In this document: piece by piece, positions 42,493 to 50,494 of the stretch | Layout: every line of letters begins with the position of its first letter | Position numbering within the stretch: the stretch's first letter is position 1 | Origin: JBBROS01 sp965217935 | Lineage (GTDB): Bacteria > Pseudomonadota > Alphaproteobacteria > Acetobacterales > Acetobacteraceae | Reading direction: 5' to 3' | Length of the DNA stretch: 64,000 bases | Assembly (NCBI GenBank): GCA_965217935.1 | Contig: OZ244581.1 | Coordinates: 4,154,001-4,218,000, forward strand | Translations under genes and position numbers: made by a program | Notes under the pieces: model-generated | What the model was told of the DNA's origin: nothing | Database searches by the model: none | What the model saw: the letters and a program-made list of their open reading frames with translations, nothing else

Positions 42493-44346
42493 TTGCAACA
42501 CACAGTCGCCGCCTCGGTGCTCTGCATCGCAGTCGGAGGGATCACGGCTCAATGGCTGGCGTGGCGGCTTCGCCTGCCCGCCATCGTCCTGCTGTTCGCC
42601 ACGGGCCTGGCCATCGGGCCAGGCCTGCTCATCCTTCGCCCAAGCGCCGATTTCGGCCCGGCGCTGCAGCCGATCATCGGCCTCGCCGTCGGGTTGGTCG
42701 TCTTTGAAGGCGGGCTGGCCCTCAGCCTGAAGGAACTGAAAGCCGCCGGCGAAGGGGTCCTTCGCCTCACCGCCGTCGCCCTGCCCATCAACGCCGCCCT
42801 CGCCACCGCCGCCGCGCATGTCCTGACCGGCATGAGTTGGGGCGCCGCTGCATTGTTCGGCGCCATCACCGTCGTCACCGGCCCGACCGTCGTGCTGCCG
42901 CTCCTGCGCCATACCAGGCTGCATCGCCGGGCGGCTTCTTTCCTCAAGTGGGAGGCGATCGTCAACGACCCGGTCGGCGCCATCCTCGCCGCCATCGTGC
43001 TGCAGGTCCTCGTCAGCGGCTCCGGCCACGAGGCCGGGCGGCTCGGCCTGCACCTGGCGTTCGGCCTTGCCGCCGCCCTAGCCCTTGGCCTGGCCGCCGC
43101 AGTCCTGATCCGCTGGGCCTTCCGCCGCGACCAGGTGCCGGAGGTGCTGAAGACGCCCTGCCTTCTCGCGCTGAACTGGGGCGTCTTCGCCGTCTCCAAC
43201 CTCGCCATGCACGACGCCGGGCTGATGGCCTCCACCGTGTTCGGCATCGCGCTCGCCAACATGAACATCACCGGCCTCTCCGAATTGCGCCGCTTCAAGG
43301 AGGCGCTCGTGGTGCTGGTCGTCTCCGCCCTGTTCATCGTGCTTACCGCCGACCTCAGCCGCGACGTGCTGGCCGCGCTGTCCTGGCCCGTGCTGTTCCT
43401 GACGCTCGCCATGCTCCTCGTCGTCCGCCCGGCCGCCATCCTGCTCGCCACCGCGCGCTCCGGCCTGTCGTGGCCCGAGCGGCTGCTTCCGGCCTGGATC
43501 GCCCCGCGCGGCATCGTCGCCGCCGCCGTCGCCGGGGTTGCCGGCCTGCGCCTGCAATCCGCGGGCTTCGAAGGCGCCGAGCAGGTGATGCCCGCCGTGT
43601 TCGCCCTGATCGCCGCCACCGTCGTCCTGCACGGCTTCAGCCTTGGCCCGATCGCCCATCGCCTCGGCCTCACCCTCGGCGCGACGCCGGGCCTGGCCAT
43701 CGTCGGCGCCTCCGCCTGGAGCACGCAGATGGCCGCCGCCTTGCACAAGGCCGGCGTCCCCGTGCTTCTGGTCGACACCTTTCCCGGCGCGCTCGACGCC
43801 GCCCGCGCCGCCGGCCTTCCCACGCTGCAAGCCGAACTGCTGTCCGAGCACGGCGGCGAGGAGCTGGAGGGCCGGCCCATCGACTACCTGCTCGCCGCCA
43901 CGCCCGACGCCTTCTACAACGGCCTGATCTGCACCCGCCTTGGCCCGGAACTCGGCCGGGAGCGCGTGTTTCAGCTCGCGACGCCCGGCGGCGACGAGCA
44001 GGATGAGTTCCACGGCGTCAGCCGCGAGGCGCGAGGCAAGCTGTTCGGCTCAACCGGCCTCGACCACCGCGGCTTCAAGCGCCGCTTCGACAAGGGCTGG
44101 CGTTTCCATGTCAGCGAGGCCATGCCGGGCGACGATCAGGATGGCGGCGATGCGTTCGTCAGTATGCTGACGATCCGCCGCACCGGCGCGCTGAGCGTCG
44201 CCTCGGTCGATGACGAAGGCGCCGCCGATGCCGACGAGGGCAGCAAACGCCTCGTCTTCGCCGCCCCGGCGGACGCGGGCGGTCAGCCCGTCGCCCGCTC
44301 GATCACCGCCCCGCAGGACGCGAGCTTGTCCTCCAGCGACTCGTAG
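42493..44346 (+). CDS. Cation/proton antiporter with C-terminal nucleotide-binding domain (CPA1, NhaP/CvrA-like)
   Basis: A 617-residue inner-membrane transporter. The first about 390 residues form 11-13 hydrophobic helices; the transport core includes GLVVFEGGLALSLKELK, ITVVTGPTVVLPLLRHTRLH and KWEAIVNDPVGAILAAIVL with the conserved Asn-Asp. The C-terminal part (GLAIVGASAWSTQMAAALHK) begins like a TrkA-N domain and is followed by a region of unknown fold. It probably exchanges Na+ or K+ for protons. The start is TTG with GGAG about 10 bases upstream. The last 64 bp overlap the end of murA on the other strand. Confidence 0.88.
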   Translation: MQHTVAASVLCIAVGGITAQWLAWRLRLPAIVLLFATGLAIGPGLLILRPSADFGPALQPIIGLAVGLVVFEGGLALSLKELKAAGEGVLRLTAVALPINAALATAAAHVLTGMSWGAAALFGAITVVTGPTVVLPLLRHTRLHRRAASFLKWEAIVNDPVGAILAAIVLQVLVSGSGHEAGRLGLHLAFGLAAALALGLAAAVLIRWAFRRDQVPEVLKTPCLLALNWGVFAVSNLAMHDAGLMASTVFGIALANMNITGLSELRRFKEALVVLVVSALFIVLTADLSRDVLAALSWPVLFLTLAMLLVVRPAAILLATARSGLSWPERLLPAWIAPRGIVAAAVAGVAGLRLQSAGFEGAEQVMPAVFALIAATVVLHGFSLGPIAHRLGLTLGATPGLAIVGASAWSTQMAAALHKAGVPVLLVDTFPGALDAARAAGLPTLQAELLSEHGGEELEGRPIDYLLAATPDAFYNGLICTRLGPELGRERVFQLATPGGDEQDEFHGVSREARGKLFGSTGLDHRGFKRRFDKGWRFHVSEAMPGDDQDGGDAFVSMLTIRRTGALSVASVDDEGAADADEGSKRLVFAAPADAGGQPVARSITAPQDASLSSSDS

Positions 44347-45539
44347 CCGCGGTCGAGGTGGTAGACGCGGTTCACCACCGTCTCCCCCCGCGCCGCCAGC
44401 CCGGCCAGCACCAGCGACACCGAAGCCCGCAGATCCGTCGCCATCACCGGCGCCCCGGACAGGCTGTTGACCCCCCGGACGATCGCGGACGCTCCGTGCA
44501 CGTTGATCCGCGCGCCCATCCGGTTCAGCTCCGGCACGTGCATGAAGCGGTTCTCGAAGATCGTCTCGGTGATCATCGCCGCACCCTCGGCCACCGACAT
44601 CACCGCCATGAACTGCGCCTGCATGTCGGTCGGGAACCCCGGATACGGCTCCGTCATCGCGTCCGCCCCCCGCAGCCCGTCAACCCGGCGCGCCAGCACG
44701 CCGCCGTCCTGCTCGATGATCTCCGCCCCGGCCTCGGTCAGCGCCCGCGCCACCGAGCCAAGGTGCTCAAGCTGCGCGCCGCGCAGCCGCACCTCGCCGC
44801 CCGCGATCGCCACCGCGCAGAGGTAGGTGCCGGTCTCGATCCGGTCGGCCACGATCGGATGGGCGGCCCCATGCAGCCGTTCGACCCCCTCGACCACCAG
44901 CCGGTCCGACCCGGCCCCCTCGATGTTCGCGCCCATCGCCCGCAGGCAGGCCACCAGGTCCGCGATCTCCGGCTCCCGCGCCGCGTTGGCCAGGATCGTC
45001 TGCCCGTCGGCGAGGCTCGCCGCCATCAGCAGGTTTTCGGTCGCGCCCACCGAGGCGAACGGCAGCACGATATGCGCGCCCCGCAGCCCGCGCGGCGCCG
45101 CCGCCTTGATGTAGCCGCTCTCGAGCCGGATCTCGGCCCCCATCTGCTCCAGGCCCTTGAGGTGGAGGTCCACCGGGCGGGTGCCGATGGCGCAGCCGCC
45201 GGGCAGGGAGACGCGCGCCTCCCGCACCCGCGCCAGCAACGGCCCCAGCACCAGGATCGAGGCCCGCATCTTGCGCACGATGTCGTAGGGCGCCTCGGTG
45301 TCCGTGATCGCGCCGCCGATCGACAGGCTGCGCCCGTCCGGCTCCACCGCGCACCCGTGCTGCGAAACGAGCGCCGCCATCGTGTCGATGTCCGCCAGCC
45401 TCGGCACGTTCTGCAGCACCAGGCGCTCGTCGGTCAGCATCCCCGCGGTCATCAGCGGCAGCGCCGCGTTCTTCGCGCCCCCGATCCTGATTTCGCCGGA
45501 GAGCGGCCTGCCGCCGCGGATTCGGATACGGTCCATCAT
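44283..45539 (-). CDS. murA: UDP-N-acetylglucosamine 1-carboxyvinyltransferase
   Basis: The 418-residue first enzyme of peptidoglycan synthesis, which adds enolpyruvate from PEP to UDP-GlcNAc in the cytoplasm. The start MMDRIRIRGGRPLSGEIRIG (GAKNAALPLMTAG follows) has the conserved Lys-Asn pair. The fosfomycin-target cysteine is present in SLPGGCAIGTRPVDLHLKG. The later ADRIETGTYLCAVAIAGG and EPYPGFPTDMQAQFMA blocks are typical. GAGAGG lies just upstream and suits the second ATG best. dcd precedes it by 8 bp on the same strand. Its last 64 bp overlap the antiporter gene. Confidence 0.97.
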   Translation of the reverse strand: MMDRIRIRGGRPLSGEIRIGGAKNAALPLMTAGMLTDERLVLQNVPRLADIDTMAALVSQHGCAVEPDGRSLSIGGAITDTEAPYDIVRKMRASILVLGPLLARVREARVSLPGGCAIGTRPVDLHLKGLEQMGAEIRLESGYIKAAAPRGLRGAHIVLPFASVGATENLLMAASLADGQTILANAAREPEIADLVACLRAMGANIEGAGSDRLVVEGVERLHGAAHPIVADRIETGTYLCAVAIAGGEVRLRGAQLEHLGSVARALTEAGAEIIEQDGGVLARRVDGLRGADAMTEPYPGFPTDMQAQFMAVMSVAEGAAMITETIFENRFMHVPELNRMGARINVHGASAIVRGVNSLSGAPVMATDLRASVSLVLAGLAARGETVVNRVYHLDRGYESLEDKLASCGAVIERATG

Positions 45540-45547
45540 GCCTCTCG

Positions 45548-46108
45548 TTACATTTTCGGAAGTGCCACGCCCGTCTGCCGCATATACTTGCCCGCCTTGT
45601 CGGCATAGCTCACGTCCGGCGCGTCCTCGCCGCGCAGGAACAAAAACTGGCAAATCCCCTCGTGCGCGTAGATGCGGGCGGGCAGGGGGGTGGTGTTGCT
45701 GATCTCGATCGTCACCTGCCCCTCCCACTCGGGCTCGAGCGGGGTGACGTTGACGATGATGCCGCAGCGGGCATAGGTGCTCTTGCCGAGGCAGATCACC
45801 AGCACGTCGCGCGGGATGCGGAAATACTCGACCGTGTGCGCCAGCGCGAACGAGTTCGGCGGGATGATGCACGCCGGGCCTTTGCGGGTGACGAAGCTGT
45901 CGGGGCTGAAGTTCTTCGGATCGACGACGGCGCTGTCGACGTTGGTGAAGATGCGGAAATCGTCGGCGACCCGCGCGTCGTAGCCGTAGCTGGACAGCCC
46001 GTAGCTGATCACGCCTTCGCGCCGCTGCGTCTCCACGAACGGATCGATCATGGCGTGCTCGCTCGCCATGCGTCGTATCCAGTGATCGGGCAGAACGGCC
46101 ATCGGCAC
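45548..46108 (-). CDS. dcd: dCTP deaminase
   Basis: A 186-residue trimeric enzyme that deaminates dCTP to dUTP, feeding dTTP synthesis. Family motifs are LSSYGYDARVADDFRIF, FALAHTVEYFRIPRDVLVIC, GKSTYARCGIIVNVTPLEPE (with the catalytic glutamate) and GQVTIEISNTTPLPARIYA. Length is standard for the monofunctional type. The first ATG gives MPMAVLPDHWI; the next ATG two codons later is equally possible. It is followed after 8 bp by murA, probably in one operon. A copy of the double-hairpin repeat lies about 100 bp upstream. Confidence 0.96.
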   Translation of the reverse strand: MPMAVLPDHWIRRMASEHAMIDPFVETQRREGVISYGLSSYGYDARVADDFRIFTNVDSAVVDPKNFSPDSFVTRKGPACIIPPNSFALAHTVEYFRIPRDVLVICLGKSTYARCGIIVNVTPLEPEWEGQVTIEISNTTPLPARIYAHEGICQFLFLRGEDAPDVSYADKAGKYMRQTGVALPKM

Positions 46109-46208
46109 CTCAGGCAGGCATTGGGCCGCCGGGGCGGCCCGGCGGCTGCAAGCACGGCGGCGCCGGGCCGGGCCACGCTCTAGCGCAGGCCTGTCGCGGG
46201 GGCAAACC

Positions 46209-46316
46209 CCAAGCGGGCGTTCGCAGCTTGTGCCACGAATGCCTGCTTAGGAGTCTTTGAGGACGCATCATTGTTCGCGTTGCGACGGCGAGCCGTCCTG
46301 CGAAATGATGCTTAGG
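46209..46316 (+). repeat. Double-hairpin palindromic repeat, copy E
   Basis: Full copy with some decay in the left arm (CCCAAGCGGGCGTTCGC against GCGAATGCCTGCTTAGG-like right arm) and an intact stem II (GCATCATTGTTCGC with GCGAAATGATGC, tip GACGGC-GA-GCCGTC). It ends GCTTAGG. It lies between the start of dcd and the 3' end of the small membrane protein gene, both on the minus strand. Confidence 0.88.
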
Positions 46317-46332
46317 CTCGGCTCCTCAGGCA

Positions 46333-46506
46333 TCACGCGAGGGCATCGACGATCCGCCGGCCGGCCTCGAAGATCGCTGCCCAAAGCGCAATGCTTATCA
46401 AAGCGGCGAAGAAGATGCCGCGAAGGAGCGCATACCGATCGAGTTTGCCCACGCCGAGCGCGGCGGCGCCGATCGGGCGCGCCTTCGGTCCTTTCTCGAT
46501 CAACAT
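46333..46506 (-). CDS. 57-residue single-pass membrane protein
   Basis: A small gene of 57 codons: a basic N-terminus (MLIEKGPKARPIGAAALGVG), one hydrophobic helix (LLRGIFFAALISIALWAAIF) and a short charged tail (EAGRRIVDALA). GAGGGG lies 8 bases before the ATG. The length, topology and codon use fit a genuine small membrane protein, of a kind often missed in annotation; I know no named family. It ends 16 bp from repeat copy E. Function unknown. Confidence 0.6.
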   Translation of the reverse strand: MLIEKGPKARPIGAAALGVGKLDRYALLRGIFFAALISIALWAAIFEAGRRIVDALA

Positions 46507-46640
46507 CGGCCCGTCCCCTCATTCGGCTTCTGCTTCGTTCGCCGGATGGGAGCGTGCGCCGCCGCGTGACCGCGAAGCGTCAATGAGGCCTTAAACCCGC
46601 CGGCCAACTCGGTAAAAAGACGGTAATAAGTCCGTTTCAG

Positions 46641-47387
46641 CTATTCGTGCTCGTCCCGCGCACGGGATTGGGCTTTCCGCCGCCGCAGATTGGCTCGCAA
46701 GGCGGCAGCTTCCCGGGCCGCACGCGCCCGCCGCGCGCCGTCGTCCGCGGCGGCAGGACCGGGTTGCGCCCGCCGTTCACCGTTGAGGCAGCAGACCGTT
46801 TCGGCCAGCCAAGCGGGGGTGGCGGCGGCCGGCTCGATCACGGGCCATACCGCGCCCGCGCCCCCCGCGAGCACGCTGCGCATCTGAGCGCCATCCTCGA
46901 ATCGCGCCGAGGCGACCAGGGGACGCCCGGGCGCCTGGGAGGCCGCTTGGCGCAGCGTCTCCCGCCATCGTGCCCCGCGTGGGCCGGGCTGTTGCAGCAT
47001 CAACACGATCCCGTCCGCTCCGGCTGCGCTTGCTTCCGCCGCGTCCTCGATGCGGCCGGGACGCAGCAGGCAGGCGACGCCCGCGCCCAGGCTGCGGCCA
47101 AAGCGTTTCCAGGCTTCCACCGTCGCCAGGATCGCCAGGCGGCGAGCGCTCGGCGCCAAATCGGCGACGGCCTGCCAATCCGCGTCCGGCATCGTCAGAT
47201 CCAAGCCGAACGGGCGCCCGGTCGAGCCACGGACGGCCTGAATGGCCTCGCCGAGCCTGGCGATCCGGCCATCCAGCACGCCAAGCCCGCCCGCTTCGCA
47301 CGCATCCACGCAAAATGAAGGGTCGTTCGAAGCGGGCGCTAGGAGGGGCAATTCGATGCCGAGCAGGCGCGTCGCCGCCGTCTTCAT
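46641..47387 (-). CDS. Nitronate monooxygenase-like TIM-barrel protein, probably non-catalytic
   Basis: A 248-residue protein with the layout of 2-nitropropane dioxygenase/NMO enzymes: start LLGIELPLLAPASNDPSFCV, then ACEAGGLGVLDG, the strand RPFGLDLTMPDAD, EASAAGADGIVLML and VASARFEDGAQMRSVLAGGA. The usual EAGGHRG with the catalytic histidine is missing (the equivalent region reads LMLQQPGPRG), and the chain is about 80 residues shorter than the family norm. The C-terminal 45 residues are an arginine/alanine-rich tail. It may bind FMN poorly or not at all. It is divergent from the SDR gene with about 75 bp between. Confidence 0.6.
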   Translation of the reverse strand: MKTAATRLLGIELPLLAPASNDPSFCVDACEAGGLGVLDGRIARLGEAIQAVRGSTGRPFGLDLTMPDADWQAVADLAPSARRLAILATVEAWKRFGRSLGAGVACLLRPGRIEDAAEASAAGADGIVLMLQQPGPRGARWRETLRQAASQAPGRPLVASARFEDGAQMRSVLAGGAGAVWPVIEPAAATPAWLAETVCCLNGERRAQPGPAAADDGARRARAAREAAALRANLRRRKAQSRARDEHE

Positions 47388-47464
47388 AGCCCTGCCATTT
47401 CAGCCGCCCCGCCCAACCATGCCCTTGCGTCCGCGTTGACGGTCCTTAACAGGAGTGTTGAACG

Positions 47465-48457
47465 ATGGCCAAAGTTGTGGTGATCACGGGCGCCGGCGCC
47501 GGCGTCGGCCGGGCAACGGCGACCGAGTTTGCCCGCCGTGGCTGCGACGTCGCACTCCTGTCGCGCGATCCGGCCCGGCTCGAGCACGCCGCGTCCGAAC
47601 TCCGCCGCTTCGGCATCCGCGCGCTTCCCATCCCCACCGACGTCGCCGACGCGGCCGCCGTCGAGGCCGCCGCGGACCGCGTCGAGCAGGAGCTCGGCCC
47701 GATCGACGTCTGGGTCAACGTCGCCATGGCGACCGTGTTCGCCCCTGTGCACAAGCTGACCCCGGACGAGTTCCAGCGCGGCACCGCCGTCACCTACCTC
47801 GGCCAGGTGCACGGGACGATGGCAGCCCTGAAGCGCATGCGCCCGCGCAACAGGGGCTCGATCGTTTTCGTGGGCTCCGCGCTCGCCTACCGCTCCGTGC
47901 CGCTGCAATCGATCTACTGCGGCGCCAAGGCCGCCATCCGCGGCTTCCTCGACTCGCTGCGTTCGGAGCTTCTGCACGACGAGGTCAAGATCACGCTGAC
48001 CGAGGTGGATTTGCCGGCGGTCAACACCCCCCAATTCGATTGGGCCCGCAACAAGATGGGCCGCAAGGCGCAGCCCGTGCCGCCCATTTATCAGCCCGAG
48101 GTCCCGGCCCGTGCCATCGTCTTCGGCGCGCTCCACCCGAGGCGGCAGATCTGGGTCGGCTTCCCGACCGTGAAGGCGATCCTGGCCAACCGCATCGCAC
48201 CGGGCCTGATCGACCGCTACCTGGCCAAGACGGCCTACGAGGGACAGCTCACGAGCACGCCATCCGACCCGGACGCCCCCGGCAACCTGTTCGAGCCCGT
48301 TGCGGGAGCATACGGCGCGCACGGGCGTTTCGACGGGCGGGCCCGGACGGGAAGCTGGGAGATGTTCACCAGCCGTCATCGCACCGCCTTGTGGGCCACC
48401 GCGTTCGTAGGGGTGGCGGCCGGCGCGCACTTCGTGGCCAAGCGCCTGAAGATTTAA
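47465..48457 (+). CDS. Short-chain dehydrogenase/reductase with C-terminal extension
   Basis: A 330-residue SDR. The cofactor turn VVITGAGAGVGRATA is at residues 4-18; the active-site Ser is in VFVGSALAYRSVPLQ and the YxxxK pair in IYCGAKAAIRGF. The core ends near residue 225; the last 100 residues, with a hydrophobic stretch near the end (ALWATAFVGVAAGAHFVA), may anchor it to the membrane. The cofactor is probably NAD(P)H; the substrate is unknown. AGGAG lies 10 bases upstream of the ATG. Similar long SDRs occur widely in alphaproteobacteria. The palindromic repeat copy F follows the stop by 13 bp. Confidence 0.88.
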   Translation: MAKVVVITGAGAGVGRATATEFARRGCDVALLSRDPARLEHAASELRRFGIRALPIPTDVADAAAVEAAADRVEQELGPIDVWVNVAMATVFAPVHKLTPDEFQRGTAVTYLGQVHGTMAALKRMRPRNRGSIVFVGSALAYRSVPLQSIYCGAKAAIRGFLDSLRSELLHDEVKITLTEVDLPAVNTPQFDWARNKMGRKAQPVPPIYQPEVPARAIVFGALHPRRQIWVGFPTVKAILANRIAPGLIDRYLAKTAYEGQLTSTPSDPDAPGNLFEPVAGAYGAHGRFDGRARTGSWEMFTSRHRTALWATAFVGVAAGAHFVAKRLKI

Positions 48458-48470
48458 GCCTGTCCTCGTG

Positions 48471-48579
48471 CCTTAGCATCATTCCGCAGGACGGCTCGCC
48501 GTCACAACGCGAAAAACAATGCGTCTGCAAAGACTCCCAAGCAGGCATTCATGGCGCAAGCTGCGAATGTCCGCTTAGG
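48471..48579 (-). repeat. Double-hairpin palindromic repeat, copy F
   Basis: Read on the minus strand: left arm CCTAAGCGGACATTCGCAG, right arm of stem I AATGCCTGCTTGGG, then spacer AGTCTTTGCAGAC and stem II (GCATTGTTTTTCGC with GCGGAATGATGC) ending CTAAGG. It fills the gap between the convergent SDR and tetR genes. Its CCTAAG gives the TAA stop of the tetR gene. Its stems carry more mismatches than those of copies B and D. Confidence 0.88.
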
Positions 48580-49192
48580 CGGAGGGCCAAGCGCGCAGCG
48601 CATGGTCAGCCAGGCGCAGCAGCCTGTCGCGCGGGACGCCGTCCCGGGCGAGCACCGACATGCCCTGTATGGTCCCGATCACCAGGTCGGACAACGCCGC
48701 CGCGTCCGCGTTGCCCGGCAGGGCGCCGGCAGCGATGTCGCGCCCGATCCGCCGCCGCAGTTGCTCCGCGATCGAGCGGCGCACGTCGGAGACCGCGGAT
48801 CGGACGTCCGCCGAGGCCGGTGATCCGCTCGCCGCAGCACTGGCCAGCAAGCAGCCTTTCGGGGTCGTCTCGCCGGTAAAGGCGGTCGCCGACGCCACGA
48901 GCATGTCGTGCGCCGCGTCCCTCGCGCTCGGCGCAGCCTCCAGCGCCTGCCCGATCGCATCCGGGGCGCCGGCGTAGAGCCGCATCGCTTCGAGGAACAG
49001 CCGCTTCTTGTCCCCGAAAGCCGCGTAGAGGCTGGGCGCCGTGATCCCCATCGCCGCAGTCAGGTCAGCGACCGAGGTCGTCTCGTAGCCGTGCCGCCAG
49101 AATGCCAGCATCGCCTTTTCCAGCGCCGCCCCCCGGTCGAACGACAGCGGCCGTCCGATCCTGCGGCGCTCAGGCGCTTGAGACGCTTTCAT
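48575..49192 (-). CDS. TetR-family transcriptional regulator
   Basis: A 205-residue repressor-type protein. The N-terminal DNA-binding domain has RGAALEKAMLAFWRHGYETT, SVADLTAAMGITAPSLYAAF and GDKKRLFLEAMRLYAG, the standard TetR helix-turn-helix; the C-terminal part (AFTGETTPKGCLLASAAA) resembles the AcrR/YcdC-like ligand domain of oxidative or electrophile-sensing members. The start is chosen at MKASQAPERRR; the frame extends 20 codons upstream. The stop TAA lies in repeat copy F. It is divergent from the aldo-keto reductase gene with 78 bp between, where a good palindrome lies. Confidence 0.9.
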   Translation of the reverse strand: MKASQAPERRRIGRPLSFDRGAALEKAMLAFWRHGYETTSVADLTAAMGITAPSLYAAFGDKKRLFLEAMRLYAGAPDAIGQALEAAPSARDAAHDMLVASATAFTGETTPKGCLLASAAASGSPASADVRSAVSDVRRSIAEQLRRRIGRDIAAGALPGNADAAALSDLVIGTIQGMSVLARDGVPRDRLLRLADHALRAWPSA

Positions 49193-49241
49193 AGCGGCCA
49201 CTCGTAAAGTACTTGACGGCGCCGGGCAATCGTGCGAGGTA

Positions 49242-49263
49242 TTTTGTAACAAGCATTACGAAA
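49242..49263. promoter_or_regulatory. Palindromic operator candidate for the TetR-type protein
   Basis: TTTTGTAA at 49242-49249 and TTACGAAA at 49256-49263 are inverted half-sites with a 6-base centre (CAAGCA); seven of eight positions pair. The site ends 7 bases before the aldo-keto reductase ATG, so a bound repressor would block initiation. Assignment to the divergent TetR-type gene is inferred from position. Confidence 0.55.
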
Positions 49264-49270
49264 GTCTTTC

Positions 49271-50347
49271 ATGCCGCTGACCAGCTACCGCACCCTGGGC
49301 CGTTCCGGGCTCGTCGTCAGTCCCTTCGCGCTCGGCACGATGACGTTCGGAACCCAGCGCTGGGGCGCGGACGAGACCGTCTCGCGCGCCATCTTCGATG
49401 CCTACCTCGACCAGGGCGGAAACTTCGTCGACACCGCGGACATCTACGCCGGCGGAAGCAGCGAGGAGATGGTCGGCCGCTTCATCGCCGACACCGGCTC
49501 GCGCGACCGCGTCGTGTTGGCCACGAAGTTCGGTTTCAACGGTTCCGCCAGCCCGCTCGCGGCAAGCGCCGGCCCGCCGGGCAACCCGAATGCCGGCGGC
49601 GCGGGGGCGAAGAACATCCGCCGCGCGCTCGACGGCTCGCTCAAGCGCCTCGGAACCGACTACGTCGACCTCTACTGGATGCACGTCTGGGACGGCGTGA
49701 CCCCGGCGGAGGAGATCGTGCAGACCCTGGGCGACCTCGTGCGCGCGGGCAAGATCCGCTATTATGCCCTCTCGGACATGCCTGCCTGGCTGGCCATGAA
49801 AGCGGCGACCATCGCCGCCGAACGGCGGGCGCCCGGCCCGGTTGCCATGCAGGTCGAATACTCCCTGGTCGCCCGCGACATCGAGCGCGAGCACGTCCCG
49901 GCGGCGCGCGAGGCCGGCATGGCGGTCGTGCCCTGGAGCCCGCTGGCCGGCGGCTTCCTGACCGGGAAATACGACCGCGCCGACACGGGCGGCGCCGGGC
50001 GGCTGAGCGGCGCCAATCCGTTCGGCGACAGCAAGTTCTCCGGCCGCAACTGGGCGATCCTGGACGCGCTTCGCGCCGTCGCCGACGAGCACGGGCGTCC
50101 TCCGGCGCAGGTCGCCTTGGCGTGGGCGCTGGCGCGGCCGGGCGTCGCCTCCGTCATTATCGGCGCCAGCAGAACGGAGCAGCTCAACGACAACCTGGCG
50201 GCACTTGAGATCACCCTCACCGAAGATCAGACGGCCCGGCTGGATGCGGCCAGCGCACCCGTTCCCGGCTTTTCCGACAGCCTCGCGGCGCCGGGCATCA
50301 GGCGCATGGCGTTCGGCGGCCACGATGTCAAAGGCTGGGGCGAATAG
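49271..50347 (+). CDS. Aldo/keto reductase
   Basis: A 358-residue NADPH-dependent TIM-barrel reductase. The catalytic tetrad is visible: Asp and Tyr in FVDTADIYAGG, Lys in VVLATKFGFN and His in DLYWMHVWDG. The start TYRTLGRSGLVVSPFALGTM and the later VPWSPLAGGFLTGKYD and VIIGASRTEQLNDNL are typical of the YajO/AKR11-13-type group. The substrate is probably a small aldehyde or ketone. It is divergent from a TetR-type repressor with a palindrome at its start, so it is probably induced by the substrate or a related toxic carbonyl. Confidence 0.92.
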   Translation: MPLTSYRTLGRSGLVVSPFALGTMTFGTQRWGADETVSRAIFDAYLDQGGNFVDTADIYAGGSSEEMVGRFIADTGSRDRVVLATKFGFNGSASPLAASAGPPGNPNAGGAGAKNIRRALDGSLKRLGTDYVDLYWMHVWDGVTPAEEIVQTLGDLVRAGKIRYYALSDMPAWLAMKAATIAAERRAPGPVAMQVEYSLVARDIEREHVPAAREAGMAVVPWSPLAGGFLTGKYDRADTGGAGRLSGANPFGDSKFSGRNWAILDALRAVADEHGRPPAQVALAWALARPGVASVIIGASRTEQLNDNLAALEITLTEDQTARLDAASAPVPGFSDSLAAPGIRRMAFGGHDVKGWGE

Positions 50348-50385
50348 AACGCGGCCATTCGACGGCTGCGGTACCCGGGGCTCTA

Positions 50386-50410
50386 ATCGCCTTGACTGTG
50401 TCAGGGCGAT
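50386..50410 (+). repeat. CCTGAC-family palindrome 3 (likely terminator)
   Basis: ATCGCCTTGAC at 50386-50396 pairs with GTCAGGGCGAT at 50400-50410 with one G-T pair, followed by AAGGGTCTAG, the same flank as palindrome 1. It lies about 40 bp after the aldo-keto reductase stop, where it may end that transcript. Confidence 0.65.
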
Positions 50411-50494
50411 AAGGGTCTAGGCCAGCCTGGCCGGCTCAGGGTGACATCTCGCCCGCCACGGCCCATCTTCCGGCAAACGTCCGGAGGAGAACCC

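Noticed and set aside
45540..45872. A longer murA reading that begins within dcd
   Set aside because: The upstream part has no MurA similarity and overlaps dcd; the MMDRIRIRG start has a ribosome binding site.
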